Positions 16,782 through 26,007 of a stretch of DNA of 39,524 bases are shown here, piece after piece. The notes below the pieces were generated by a model, which ran no database searches, was not told the DNA's origin, and was given only the letters and a program-made list of their open reading frames with translations. Made by a program: the position numbers and the translations under genes. Position 1 is the stretch's first letter. The number at the start of each line of letters is the position of its first letter. The DNA is from Gloeocapsa sp. UFS-A4-WI-NPMV-4B04 (GTDB lineage: Bacteria > Cyanobacteriota > Cyanobacteriia > Cyanobacteriales > Chroococcidiopsidaceae), in NCBI GenBank assembly GCA_019359535.1, contig JAHHHE010000024.1, positions 1-39,524 of the forward strand, given 5' to 3'.

Positions 16782-17621
16782 CTAATGTAAAGACGGAATA
16801 TGCCGTTTGTGCCTACGTTGAAAACGAGTCCAAAGTAACACACAGCCAAAGATTAGCGTTGAAAGCAGCACAACACTTGCTCCAGAGGCGACATCGAAGT
16901 AGTAGCTGATGTAGATTCCAAAAAAGGCGATCGCGGCTCCTATAACCCCTGAAATAATCATCATGTAGCCAAAGTTGTTACTCAAAAGTCGCGCGATCGA
17001 AGCCGGAATCACAACTGCCGAAATAATTAGTGTTACACCCAATACATTTAAAGTTGCGACAAGTAAAGTTGCCAGCATCAAAGCAAACAAAGTATCCATC
17101 GCTAAGACGGGTACACCATGAACCTGGGCAACATCTCGATCAAAACACCAAAACAGCAATGGGCGATAAAAAAAGAAAACCAAGCTAAGTAAAACAATTG
17201 TTACCCCCGTAACAATCCATAAATCACTCGGAGCAACACCTAGAACATTGCCAAACAGCGCCGCTTCAAAATTTTGGCTAAATTTTCGATAGGTACTGAT
17301 CACAGCTACCCCTAAAGCAAAACTAGCGGTAGTGACAATCCCAATTGCTGCATCAGAGTATACTTTGCGCCCTGTCAGGTACTGAATCAACAAAGCAGAG
17401 CCAAATCCCCAAATTCCAGAGCCGACGTAGAAATTTAAGCCCAGCACGTAACTCAGCACGGCTCCCCCCAAGATGGCATGGGATAAACCGTGAGCAATGT
17501 AGCTCATCCGGCGAGTTGTAATATAAACTCCCATAACGCCGCATAACAGACCTGCCATCATACCAACTAGCATGGCACGGGTGAAAAATTCGTAGCCAAA
17601 GGGTGCGAGTAAAAAGTTCAT
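16782..17621 (-). CDS. Metal ABC transporter permease (ABC-3 family, Mn/Zn type)
   Basis: This 279-residue protein has about eight hydrophobic helices and the ABC-3 permease pattern (GVMGVYITTRRMSYIAHGLSHAILGGAVLSYVLG near the N-terminus, VLGVTLIISAVVIPASIARLL in the second half). It would form the membrane channel of the importer encoded with the ATPase (19204-20040) and binding protein (20056-21126). The gene order on the minus strand, binding protein-ATPase-permease, is that of cyanobacterial mntCAB. Here a tnpB element of about 1.3 kb separates it from the ATPase, so its expression may depend on a new promoter. GGAG sits nine bases before the ATG. Confidence 0.9.
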   Translation of the reverse strand: MNFLLAPFGYEFFTRAMLVGMMAGLLCGVMGVYITTRRMSYIAHGLSHAILGGAVLSYVLGLNFYVGSGIWGFGSALLIQYLTGRKVYSDAAIGIVTTASFALGVAVISTYRKFSQNFEAALFGNVLGVAPSDLWIVTGVTIVLLSLVFFFYRPLLFWCFDRDVAQVHGVPVLAMDTLFALMLATLLVATLNVLGVTLIISAVVIPASIARLLSNNFGYMMIISGVIGAAIAFFGIYISYYFDVASGASVVLLSTLIFGCVLLWTRFQRRHKRHIPSLH

Positions 17622-17672
17622 CGGGATTCTCCGAGAAAAGAAAGCCGTTTTAGGGCAGGGAGGGATAGGAGC

Positions 17673-17707
17673 GGAAAGCGATGTGGCTCGATGTCACTGA
17701 GCTTTCC
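17673..17707. other. Left-end hairpin of tnpB element 2
   Basis: GGAAAGC (17673-17679) pairs with GCTTTCC (17701-17707) about 20 bases before the tnpB start. Its place matches the subterminal hairpins of IS200/IS605 ends. Confidence 0.5.
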
Positions 17708-18924
17708 AGAATACGTGATATAAAGGTATGCAAAAAGCTTACCGTTACCGCGTTTACCCAACCCCCGAACAAGAGTCTCTCTTGCGAAGGACAATGGGGT
17801 GTGCGCGTTTGGTTTACAACCGAGCGCTGGCGGCAAGAACGGAGGCTTGGTACGAACGCCAAGAAAGAATTGATTACGTCGATACTTCTGCCATGCTGAC
17901 CAACTGGAAAAAGCAGGAAGACTTGCAATTTCTGGGCGAGGTTAGCTGCGTACCTTTGCAGCAGGGACTTAGACACTTGCAAAAAGCGTTTGCCAACTTT
18001 TGGGCAGGACACGCTAAATATCCCAACTTCAAAAAGAAGCATAACGGTGGTAGTGCAGAGTTTACCAAGTCTGCTTTTAAGTGGAAGGATTGACAAGTAA
18101 CGCTCGCCAAGTGTACTGAAGCATTGCCTATTCGTTGGAGTAGGCAGTTGCCCAAAGGATGTGAACCATCTACTGTTACAGTCAAGCTGGATGCTTCTGG
18201 GCGTTTTCACGTTTCTCTGTTGGTTGATACAGTTATCGAATCACTGCCGAAATCTGATAAATCTATCGGTTTAGACGTAGGGATAACTAGCTTGATTGCG
18301 ACGAGCAATGGAGACAAAATCGCTAATCCTAGACACTTTAAGCAACTGCACTCTAAGCTAAGAAGAGTCCAAAAATCTTTGTCTCGCAAACAGAAAGGAT
18401 CGAATAACAGAGACAAAGGGCGAGTCAAGGTAGTTAAGGTACATGGACAAATAACTGATAGTAGAAAAGACTTTTTGCATAAGCTAACTACTCAACTGGT
18501 GCGTGAAAACCAAACGATAGTAGTTGAAGACTTGGCTATCAAAAATATGGTGAAAAACCATAAACTGGCGCAGAGCATTAGTGATGCTAGTTGGGGAGAA
18601 CTTGTCCGCCAGCTTGCTTACAAATGTGACTGGTACGGACGTAAACTGATAAAAATTGACCGATGGTTTCCAACCTCTAAACGCTGCGGGAATTGTGGGC
18701 ATATAGTAGATAAAATGCCGTTGAATGTAAGGGAGTGGGATTGTCCTAAATGTGGGATTAACCATGACCGTGATATCAACGCAAGTAAAAATGTTCTGGC
18801 TGCGGGACTCGCAGTTGCAGTCTGTGGAGCGAACGTAAGACCTGCTGGGCATGAGTCTAAAGGGCGGTTGCGTGAAACCCGAAAGGGAAGGAAGCAGAAA
18901 CCACAGCCAGTGAGTCTTAGGAAT

Positions 18925-18945
18925 CCCTGTGTCTTTAGACCAGGG
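18925..18945 (+). other. Right-end hairpin of tnpB element 2
   Basis: CCCTG and CAGGG form the outer stem and GTCT and AGAC the inner one, around a two-base loop. It is placed like the hairpin at 2738-2759 in element 1 (both follow GAAT and precede GGAGG or AGG). The TnpB guide RNA would be made from this area. Confidence 0.55.
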
Positions 18946-19055
18946 AGGATGTCAAAGGAAACAGAGAAGGAAACTTGTAACACCCATCTAGGGGAGGCAG
19001 CGCCATACCGAGGTTGTCGAGAGAGGAACGGTGCGAATTATTCCGGACGTAATCT

Positions 19056-19096
19056 GAGAGAGTTGGGGGGGGGAAGGATTCCTCCCCCAATCTCTC
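19056..19096. repeat. Palindromic repeat PE-1 relative, copy C
   Basis: GAGAGA and TCTCTC flank a G9 run, the core GGAAGGATTCCTCCC and a C5 run. The core is the same as in copies A and B, with different outer arms that still pair with each other. It lies between tnpB element 2 and the ATPase gene. Confidence 0.7.
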
Positions 19097-19203
19097 ATCT
19101 CATCCCGTTAAGGCGACGAGCGTGCAGTTAGGGGTGAGGGGAAGAAGCTAGGATCAGCCATTATAACTTCATAACTCCTTGATACTGCCCCAAAAACATC
19201 AAC

Positions 19204-20040
19204 TTAAGCAGATTTTGACTTAGTTTGGCGTAAAACTTCCGGTAAATTATCCTGCATTCGATGGCGCAAAGAAGTGCCACCACTGGCAATTAAAATTCGA
19301 TCTTCTTGATGAAAAACTACCATTTCTGCACCAAAAGTCCGCTCAAGGTTAGGAGGAGTGAAAATATCAATCGGTTGACCTTGGCAAATTAAGCCATGAT
19401 TGAAACAAACTACCCAAGGCAAGTGAGTTGCTACTGAGTTGAGGTCGTGGGTAGAAAGTAAAATTGTCAAACCTTGTTGGTTGAGTTCAGCTAACAAGTG
19501 CAAAAGTTCATGCTGAACGTGCAAATCTGAACTGCTCGTAGGTTCATCTAAAAGGACGATTTCTGGTTCTCCTACCAAGGCACGGGCAAGGAAAACCCGT
19601 TGCTGTTGGCCACCTGATAGTTCACCAATTGGCTGACGAGCAATATGTTCTACCCCAACACGACTAAGCAGTTCTCTGGCAGCAATGCGATCGCGCTTCG
19701 ACGGCCAACTTTGCCAAATTTTTTGTTGTTGATAACGCCCCATCATCACCACTTCTTCAGCTGTGACAGGAAAGTTCCAATCTACTGTTTCTACCTGCGG
19801 CACATAGCCGACTTTTGGCGGTGCTGTTCCCGGCTTTAACCGCTTTCCGCGAAACCAAACTTCTCCAGCCCAAGGATTAACTAACCCTAAAATTGCTTTA
19901 ATTAAAGTACTTTTACCGCTACCTGATGGCCCTACTAACCCAGAGAGTTGACCAGGATAAAGAGTCAAATCGACTCGTGTAAACACTGGATGTGTTTGAT
20001 AGCCACAAGCCAGGTTTCTAACTTCGAGTATTGGTTGCAT
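19204..20040 (-). CDS. Metal ABC transporter ATPase (Mn/Zn type)
   Basis: The 278-residue protein has Walker A GPSGSGKST, the Q-loop in YVPQVETVDW, the signature LSGGQQQR, Walker B IVLLDEPTSS and the switch histidine in LLSTHDL. It belongs to the subfamily that powers Mn/Zn/Fe uptake with ABC-3 permeases. It begins 15 bases after the binding protein gene, so those two are co-transcribed. The matching permease gene now lies 1.6 kb further on, behind tnpB element 2. In cyanobacteria such systems commonly feed manganese to photosystem II, but the ion cannot be fixed from sequence alone. Confidence 0.93.
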   Translation of the reverse strand: MQPILEVRNLACGYQTHPVFTRVDLTLYPGQLSGLVGPSGSGKSTLIKAILGLVNPWAGEVWFRGKRLKPGTAPPKVGYVPQVETVDWNFPVTAEEVVMMGRYQQQKIWQSWPSKRDRIAARELLSRVGVEHIARQPIGELSGGQQQRVFLARALVGEPEIVLLDEPTSSSDLHVQHELLHLLAELNQQGLTILLSTHDLNSVATHLPWVVCFNHGLICQGQPIDIFTPPNLERTFGAEMVVFHQEDRILIASGGTSLRHRMQDNLPEVLRQTKSKSA

Positions 20041-20055
20041 TAAGTTATCCTGATA

Positions 20056-21126
20056 CTACTTGGTTGATGGAGCAGTAGCAGTAGCAGTTGGCCCAACCAC
20101 ATTTGCAGTGTTAAGACTATTAACCAAATCAGGATTTCCACCTAAATTTTCCGCCAGAATTCGCAGATTCTCTGCCATCATCCCAATGTAAGTATGCTGC
20201 GGATTAGTATTTTCCATTGCATTGGCTGAACCTTCACCCGGCAAGTCATCGTCGCTGGTATTAGCTGTTTTTACTTTTGCTTCACGGGCGATTTGCTCTT
20301 CTACTTTACTAGGAAACACCTCCGAGCCAAAGATCGCCGGGACTTTAGTTTCCCGAATTTGATCAATTAGTGTCGCTACATCTTGAGCAGAAGGCTCGTT
20401 GAAATCTGCTGGCTGAATAGCGCCAATCACATCAAAACCATAATCTTTTGCCCAGTACGCCCAAGAGTCGTGATACGTCAAAAGCTGGCGATTTTGTGGC
20501 GGAATTGTGGCTACAACAGCACGAGTCACCTTGTCTAGTTCCGTCAGACGTTCGAGGTAGTTCTTCAAGTTGGTAGCATAATAATCTGCTCCCGCAGGGT
20601 CTAGCTCAGTTAACTGCTTGGCTGCTAGTCTCGCGTAGGCTTCAGCATACTTGGTATTTACCCAGAGGTGAGGATTCGGCTTACCTCCTTCTTTGGGAAA
20701 ACTGGCATCGAAAACCCACTGCTCTTTGGTAACTGTGTTGCTGCCAAGTTCGTAAATTTCGGCATCTTCGGGTTTGGAGGATTTCGCTAACTTGAGCGTG
20801 GGTGCTTCCAACTCTAAGCCATTGACAAGAATTAGATCGGCTTTACTGATTAATTCAGCATCTGAGGGTCTAGGTTCAAAGGTATGGGAGTCTGTACCTT
20901 CGGGAACAATACCCTGTACCTGGACGCGATCGCCAGCAATGTTACTGACTATATTAGTAATCGGGGCAACTGTTGTCACCACTAAAGGCTTAGTCTGTGT
21001 GTTCTGTCCAGCTTCAACGGTTGTAGCTATTGTAGGACTAGGATCTGCTGCTTGATTGTTCTGAGGAGCACTACAGCTAGCTATCGTTAAGCTAATGCCC
21101 AACAGTAGTACAGAGATTTTTCTCAT
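20056..21126 (-). CDS. Metal ABC transporter substrate-binding lipoprotein (ZnuA/MntC family)
   Basis: This 356-residue protein starts with a lipoprotein signal (LLLGISLTIASC, lipobox Cys18) and has the cluster A-1 metal ligands: His in GTDSHTFEPRPSD, His in NPHLWVN, a Glu in FGSEVFP and Asp in the DDDLPGEG region. It lacks the long histidine-rich loop typical of ZnuA zinc binders, which leans toward manganese (MntC-like), but this is not decisive. It would be anchored on the outer face of the cytoplasmic membrane and hand ions to the permease. It is the first gene of the importer operon. The C-terminal tail is rich in Ala and Thr. Confidence 0.9.
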   Translation of the reverse strand: MRKISVLLLGISLTIASCSAPQNNQAADPSPTIATTVEAGQNTQTKPLVVTTVAPITNIVSNIAGDRVQVQGIVPEGTDSHTFEPRPSDAELISKADLILVNGLELEAPTLKLAKSSKPEDAEIYELGSNTVTKEQWVFDASFPKEGGKPNPHLWVNTKYAEAYARLAAKQLTELDPAGADYYATNLKNYLERLTELDKVTRAVVATIPPQNRQLLTYHDSWAYWAKDYGFDVIGAIQPADFNEPSAQDVATLIDQIRETKVPAIFGSEVFPSKVEEQIAREAKVKTANTSDDDLPGEGSANAMENTNPQHTYIGMMAENLRILAENLGGNPDLVNSLNTANVVGPTATATAPSTK

Positions 21127-21250
21127 TAGCGGTCAATTTTAGGGAGCAATATCAATAGACACTTTTTTTGCCTAAAGATGCAATGCCCTACCCAGGCATT
21201 TTCCAAGTACAATGGCTTAAGCAATGTTACAAAAATAACTTCAAAAGTTG

Positions 21251-21733
21251 TTAATGCTGGAGATCCAGGGTTAAAACATAGCTTCCCAGTTGGATTTTTT
21301 CTGACCACAATTCATATTCCAGTCGCAAATGCTCTGGCAAAGTGCGACCCGTTAGTCTTAAGCTGCGGGTAAAATTACGAAAGCACATTTGTTCGCTACT
21401 CTCTAAAGACTGATTTCGTAACCAATAACGGCTAAGTCCGTAAACACCTTGTTCCCAATAGTGACGATAATTTACCTGACCGTTGCCTTGCATTGTCATG
21501 GTTACTCGATAAGGCGAGATATTCAGCCATAAAAGCCGCGGCTTGGCAGCAGGAACCGGATTAGAGTCTTCGTCGGGAGGTTGCTGATTCTGGGTTGGTG
21601 GTTCTGCTATCAATAAATGGAATCGCTCAGTGTCTTTTTGATACAGGGTTGCAGCAGTTTCTACTACAGACCAAATCGGTAGGTCGGTAGAAATCAATGA
21701 AAGACATACAGGTATACAGTGATGTGTCAGCAT
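21251..21733 (-). CDS. Conserved cyanobacterial hypothetical protein
   Basis: This 160-residue protein contains SVVETAATLYQKDTERFHLLIAEPP, then a short Pro/Gln-rich segment, then a beta-rich half (RLLWLNISPYRVTMTMQGNG, LRLEYELWSEKIQLGSYVL). Composition and codon use look genuine, and I believe similar proteins are widespread in cyanobacteria, though I cannot name a family or function. It has no signal peptide or membrane helix. It precedes the metal importer operon on the same strand with a 124-base gap that contains a small hairpin (AATGCC/GGCATT, 21182-21200). Confidence 0.7.
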   Translation of the reverse strand: MLTHHCIPVCLSLISTDLPIWSVVETAATLYQKDTERFHLLIAEPPTQNQQPPDEDSNPVPAAKPRLLWLNISPYRVTMTMQGNGQVNYRHYWEQGVYGLSRYWLRNQSLESSEQMCFRNFTRSLRLTGRTLPEHLRLEYELWSEKIQLGSYVLTLDLQH

Positions 21734-22204
21734 AAAAAGTTAGAATTAAACACTGAGGAGTTTTAGATAACTGAACACTCACAATTTTTTGAATGAAAGA
21801 AATACCAACCAAAAGCGAGTGTGCAATAGAAAAGTGTATGATGAGTTGTGTAAATTGTGCAAGTTTGACAGCAAATAGGCGCAAATTTTAGTTAGATTTA
21901 TTTCCAATTATTGAGAAAATTAATCGTTTAATTTAACTTAAATAGATAACACAAGCCAACATAAAGAAGTTAACTCTAGCTTTAGTTTGTTTCAATGGGA
22001 AATTTACTGAAAGATTGCATAGCTTAACAGTGCTAAATAAATCAATTAAGTGAATCTACGGTATATACACTAAGATATATCACGTTCGGAACAATCAACA
22101 CATTTTTCTAGCACTAGCCAATAGCTAAAACTTAAGTATTAAGCGTGTGGGGCAAGAAAAAGGTAGGATCTAACGCACACAAACTACCTAGCTTTATAAT
22201 CCCA
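21734..22204. other. Intergenic region between divergent genes
   Basis: This AT-rich stretch separates the minus-strand hypothetical gene from aroA and should hold both promoters. I see no repeats, RNA gene or clear operator. A GTG-initiated extension of aroA back to 22145 is open but its sequence ([15 protein letters not shown]) does not look like AroA. Confidence 0.5.
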
Positions 22205-23554
22205 ATGTCGGATTCCTTTGTTACTTTAGAAACTACTGAAAATCAGCAGGATTTGATGATCAAAAAACCTGCATCTGGATTATCTTTACATGGTCGGATT
22301 ACAGTTCCAGGTGATAAATCTATCTCCCACAGGGCTTTGATGTTGGGGGCGATCGCACTTGGCGAAACTCAAATCAATGGGTTACTTCTAGGCGAAGATC
22401 CCCGCAGTACCGCTAGCTGTTTTCGCGCTATGGGAGCAGATATTTCCCAGTTAAATACAGAAATGGTGCGGGTTCAAGGTATTGGGCTAGGGCAGCTACA
22501 AGAGCCAGTTGATATATTGAATGCGGGCAACTCTGGCACAACGTTACGTTTGATGCTAGGGCTATTAGCAGCGCATTCAGAGCGGTTGTTTGTCGTTACG
22601 GGTGATAATTCCTTGCGATCGCGTCCGATGTCTCGTGTCGTTCATCCTTTGCAACAAATGGGAGCAAAAATTTGGGGACGACAAAATAACTCGTTTGCGC
22701 CACTAGCAATTAAAGGGCAAAATCTGCGCCCGATTCACTACCACTCCCCAATTGCATCAGCACAAGTCAAATCCTGTATCCTGTTAGCCGGGTTAATGGC
22801 AGAAGGACAAACGACGGTAACTGAACCAGCCCTTTCTCGCGATCACAGCGAACGAATGCTGCAAGCGTTTGGCGCAGAACTTAGCGTTGATCCTGAAACC
22901 AATAGTGTCACCGTCACTGGTCCAGCCAAGTTGCATGGACAAACAGTAGTAGTTCCAGGTGATATTAGTTCAGCTGCCTTCTGGCTAGTCGCTGGAGCGA
23001 TTGTACCGGGTTCTGAGTTGGTAATTGAAAATGTAGGTGTTAATCCGACTCGCACAGGGATATTGGAAGCCTTAGCAATGATGGAAGCAGATATTAAGCT
23101 AGAAAATGAGCGCGTTGTTGCTGGTGAACCAGTTGCTGATTTACGAGTGCGTTCCAGTTCTTTAAAAGGATGCACAATTGCTGGAGACTTGATTCCGCGG
23201 TTAATTGATGAAATTCCGATTTTAGCGGTAGCAGGTGTTTTTGCTCAAGGAACAACAATAATTCGGGATGCAGCTGAATTGCGAGTCAAAGAAAGCGATC
23301 GCATTACCGTAATGGCAACTCAGCTAAACCAGTTGGGAGCCAAGGTAACGGAATTACCTGATGGTTTGGAAATTACTGGTGGTACTCCCCTGACTGGTAC
23401 TAATGTCGATAGTCACGCAGATCACCGGATTACTATGAGTTTAGCGATCGCGGCTCTCAACGCTACTAATACAACAACGATTCACGGTGCGGAAGCAGCA
23501 GCCGTTTCTTATCCAGACTTTGTTACTACCCTGCAAAAAATTTGTGGTCAGTAA
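22205..23554 (+). CDS. aroA: 3-phosphoshikimate 1-carboxyvinyltransferase (EPSP synthase)
   Basis: The enzyme condenses shikimate-3-phosphate with PEP in aromatic amino-acid synthesis. The start at 22205 ([10 protein letters not shown]) gives about 449 residues, normal for the family. Motifs: [17 protein letters not shown] near the N-terminus, the PEP-binding [29 protein letters not shown], and RVKESDRI with [13 protein letters not shown] near the C-terminus. The alanine in AGNSGTTLR is replaced by Asn-Ala before it (LNAGNSGTT), typical of the class with a DKSISHRA motif. It stands alone with a long upstream gap. Confidence 0.96.
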   Translation: MSDSFVTLETTENQQDLMIKKPASGLSLHGRITVPGDKSISHRALMLGAIALGETQINGLLLGEDPRSTASCFRAMGADISQLNTEMVRVQGIGLGQLQEPVDILNAGNSGTTLRLMLGLLAAHSERLFVVTGDNSLRSRPMSRVVHPLQQMGAKIWGRQNNSFAPLAIKGQNLRPIHYHSPIASAQVKSCILLAGLMAEGQTTVTEPALSRDHSERMLQAFGAELSVDPETNSVTVTGPAKLHGQTVVVPGDISSAAFWLVAGAIVPGSELVIENVGVNPTRTGILEALAMMEADIKLENERVVAGEPVADLRVRSSSLKGCTIAGDLIPRLIDEIPILAVAGVFAQGTTIIRDAAELRVKESDRITVMATQLNQLGAKVTELPDGLEITGGTPLTGTNVDSHADHRITMSLAIAALNATNTTTIHGAEAAAVSYPDFVTTLQKICGQ

Positions 23555-23706
23555 GAGTGTACGAGCGATGAAAAGATCAAACGGCACTTTTATTTTCAAA
23601 ACAGCTTGGCTGTACAAACAAAAACTTAAATTTGTATATCCTGAAAATTAAGGGTTAATAATGCTAGAGTTTCAGGAAATTATTACCCATTTAGGCGCGA
23701 ATATTT

Positions 23707-25875
23707 ATGTTGCAGCGATGGAAAAATCAAGTTCCTCTGGCTGCTGGTGCTGCGGGGCTGTGTGTCCTGCTGATTGGGACAACACTGGTAGTCACAAATA
23801 GTAACTGGCTACAAGGAAACTGGAGTCAGTCTCAAGAACAGGTGCTATCAGAAAACCCCAAATCAGCCGTTCTGCAACTCGTGTCAGTTCCGCCAGCAAA
23901 ACGAGCGTTACAATTGCAAGCGATCGCCCAACTACCTCGCTCCCTAGATCGCGCTCGCGCTCGTTACCTCTTGGCAAGTGACGCAATTAATCAACAGCAA
24001 GGCAAAATTGCCCTTAATTGGCTTGAAGGGTTAGCACAAAGTTATCCTATTTTAGCAGCACCTATTACCCTAAAACGCGCCCAAGCTTACGAACTAACAG
24101 GCGATCCAAAAGCTGAAGCAACTTGGCAGAATTTACTAAAACTCTATGGAGATAATCCTGTAGCAGCCGAAGCGATGTTTGTACTAGGGCGGAATAATCC
24201 GCAATATTGGCAGAGTGTGATCGCCCGATTTCCCTCTCATCCTCGCACCCTAGAAATAGCCCGCTTGTTGTTAAAGCAAAATCCTAATCAGCCACAGTTA
24301 CTATTGCTGTTGGCGAAACATGATTATGAAACCGATACTGTAGTTTTAGACCAGCTAGTAAACAAATATGCGGCTCAATTGCAACCGCAAGACTGGGAAG
24401 CGATCGCTTTTGGCTATTGGAAAAATCATTTATACAAAAAAGCTGCTGCTGCGTATGCTCAAACACCTGGGACACCTGTTAACAATTATCGGATCGGTCG
24501 GGGCTTGCAACTAAGCGCTCAAAAGACAGAAGCGATCGCTGCTTATCAACAGCTACTCCGTAACTTTCCTAATGCCAAAGAAAGTGGTACTGCACTTTTG
24601 CATCTGGCACAAATGGCAGAAACAGCAGATGCTTTGATATATCTAGATCGAGTAATTAGTTCGTTTCCGCAGCAAGCAGGTGAAGCCCTAGTAGAAAAAG
24701 CCCAAATTCTTGACACCCTCCAAAGTAAAAAATCAGCAGCCCAAACTCGTCAATGGCTGCTAACTAAGTATGGTGATTCTGATGCGGCGGCGGAATACCG
24801 CTGGAAAATAGCACAACAACGAGCCGCAGTTAAAGATTATCGGGGAGCTTGGCTTTGGGCGCAGCCGCTTCCTACTCGCAACCCCAAAAGTATTTTGGCT
24901 CCCAGGGCGGGCTTTTGGGTAGGCAAATGGGCGATCAAGTTGGGACGCAAAAACGATGCTAAAGCAGCCTTTGAGTATGTGCTGAGTCAGTTTCCCCAGT
25001 CTTATTATGCTTGGCGGTCAGCAGCAGCGCTAGGTTTAGACGTAGGAAATTTTGACACCGTGCGTCAGCTAACTCCCCAAGTAGTACCGCCAACGCGATC
25101 GCTTTTACCTGCTGGTTCTGCCACATTGAAAGAATTGTATCTGTTAGGTCAATCAGACGCTTGGACGCTGTGGCAAGCAGAATTCCAAAATGATATCCAG
25201 CCAACGGTAGCAGAACAATTTACCGATGGATTGATGCGGATAACAAACGGCGAAAACTTACTAGGAATTTCCCAAATTTCCACTCTAGAAGACAGAGAAA
25301 CTCCTCAAGAGCAAGCTGAATACCAAGCGCTTAGTCAACAATTAGCATACTGGCAAGCTCGTTATCCGTTTCCTTATTTAGCAGAGATTGAAACATGGTC
25401 ACAAGAGCGCAGGCTTAATCCTTTACTGGTAACAGCCTTAATTCGCCAAGAATCGCGATTTGAACCAAAAATCCGCTCTGTTGCTGGTGCTACCGGATTA
25501 ATGCAAGTAATGCCTGGTACAGCTAAATGGATAGCTCAAAAAAGTAATATTAAAGAATACAACGCGGAAAATCCTAACGATAATATTAAATTAGGTACAT
25601 GGTTTCTGGATTACACCCACCAGGAATATAATAATAATTCTCTGTTAGCTGTTGCGAGTTACAATGCTGGACCTGGAAATGTCTCAAAATGGGTGAATCA
25701 ACTAGGTATCAACAATGCAGATGAATTTGTAGAAGCAATTCCGTTTGATGAAACCAAAGGTTATGTCAGACAGGTTTTTGGCAATTATTGGAACTATCTC
25801 CGGTTGTACAATCCAGAAATTTCCCAATTGATGCAAAAATATTCAGTGCGATCGCCAAAAGTATTTCCTAATTGA
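23707..25875 (+). CDS. Soluble lytic transglycosylase (Slt-like)
   Basis: This 722-residue protein begins with a signal or anchor helix (PLAAGAAGLCVLLIGTTLVV, residues 10-29). It continues with a long alpha-helical, TPR-like superhelix (to about residue 540), then the catalytic SLT domain: Glu582 in LIRQESRFEP, then GATGLMQVMPGTA, NIKLGTWFLDY and AVASYNAGPGNV. Such enzymes cleave the glycan strands of peptidoglycan with 1,6-anhydro ring formation. The layout matches Slt70-type enzymes, somewhat longer at the N-terminus. Acts in the periplasm. Confidence 0.94.
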   Translation: MLQRWKNQVPLAAGAAGLCVLLIGTTLVVTNSNWLQGNWSQSQEQVLSENPKSAVLQLVSVPPAKRALQLQAIAQLPRSLDRARARYLLASDAINQQQGKIALNWLEGLAQSYPILAAPITLKRAQAYELTGDPKAEATWQNLLKLYGDNPVAAEAMFVLGRNNPQYWQSVIARFPSHPRTLEIARLLLKQNPNQPQLLLLLAKHDYETDTVVLDQLVNKYAAQLQPQDWEAIAFGYWKNHLYKKAAAAYAQTPGTPVNNYRIGRGLQLSAQKTEAIAAYQQLLRNFPNAKESGTALLHLAQMAETADALIYLDRVISSFPQQAGEALVEKAQILDTLQSKKSAAQTRQWLLTKYGDSDAAAEYRWKIAQQRAAVKDYRGAWLWAQPLPTRNPKSILAPRAGFWVGKWAIKLGRKNDAKAAFEYVLSQFPQSYYAWRSAAALGLDVGNFDTVRQLTPQVVPPTRSLLPAGSATLKELYLLGQSDAWTLWQAEFQNDIQPTVAEQFTDGLMRITNGENLLGISQISTLEDRETPQEQAEYQALSQQLAYWQARYPFPYLAEIETWSQERRLNPLLVTALIRQESRFEPKIRSVAGATGLMQVMPGTAKWIAQKSNIKEYNAENPNDNIKLGTWFLDYTHQEYNNNSLLAVASYNAGPGNVSKWVNQLGINNADEFVEAIPFDETKGYVRQVFGNYWNYLRLYNPEISQLMQKYSVRSPKVFPN

Positions 25876-26007
25876 TGCTGATTACATCCTGATTATCGAT
25901 CCAACTCTGGAACTTAATAAGTTCTAAGATCTGATTAGGGGCTATCCGCAGCTTCCTTTGTTTGTAGTTGCCATTATGTTTATTTAACTGCCTTTGCAGA
26001 TCTAATT

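Larger units (their letters stand above)
17728..19131 (+). pseudogene. TnpB pseudogene 2 with one in-frame stop
   Basis: The ATG at 17728 opens a canonical TnpB N-terminus (YRYRVYPTPEQESLLRRTMG). TGA at 18091-18093 stops it after 121 residues, inside SAFKWKD-stop-QVTLAKC. The frame then continues unbroken to 19131. Family members usually have a sense codon here, often glycine, so one base change suffices. Beyond it the RuvC acids are intact (Asp183 in GLDVGIT, Glu267 in VVEDLAIKNM, Asp349 in HDRDINASKN), as is the zinc finger (CGNCG...CPKCG). TnpB is an RNA-guided endonuclease that helps IS200/IS605 elements persist. The reading frame also runs through the right-end hairpin (18925-18945) and a palindromic repeat. 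It lies opposite to the metal importer genes it separates. Confidence 0.88.

Noticed and set aside
18091-18093. Recoding of TGA (selenocysteine or stop-to-sense)
   Set aside because: There is no SECIS-like element or other sign of recoding, TnpB does not use selenocysteine, and transposase genes in this window are commonly broken by stops.
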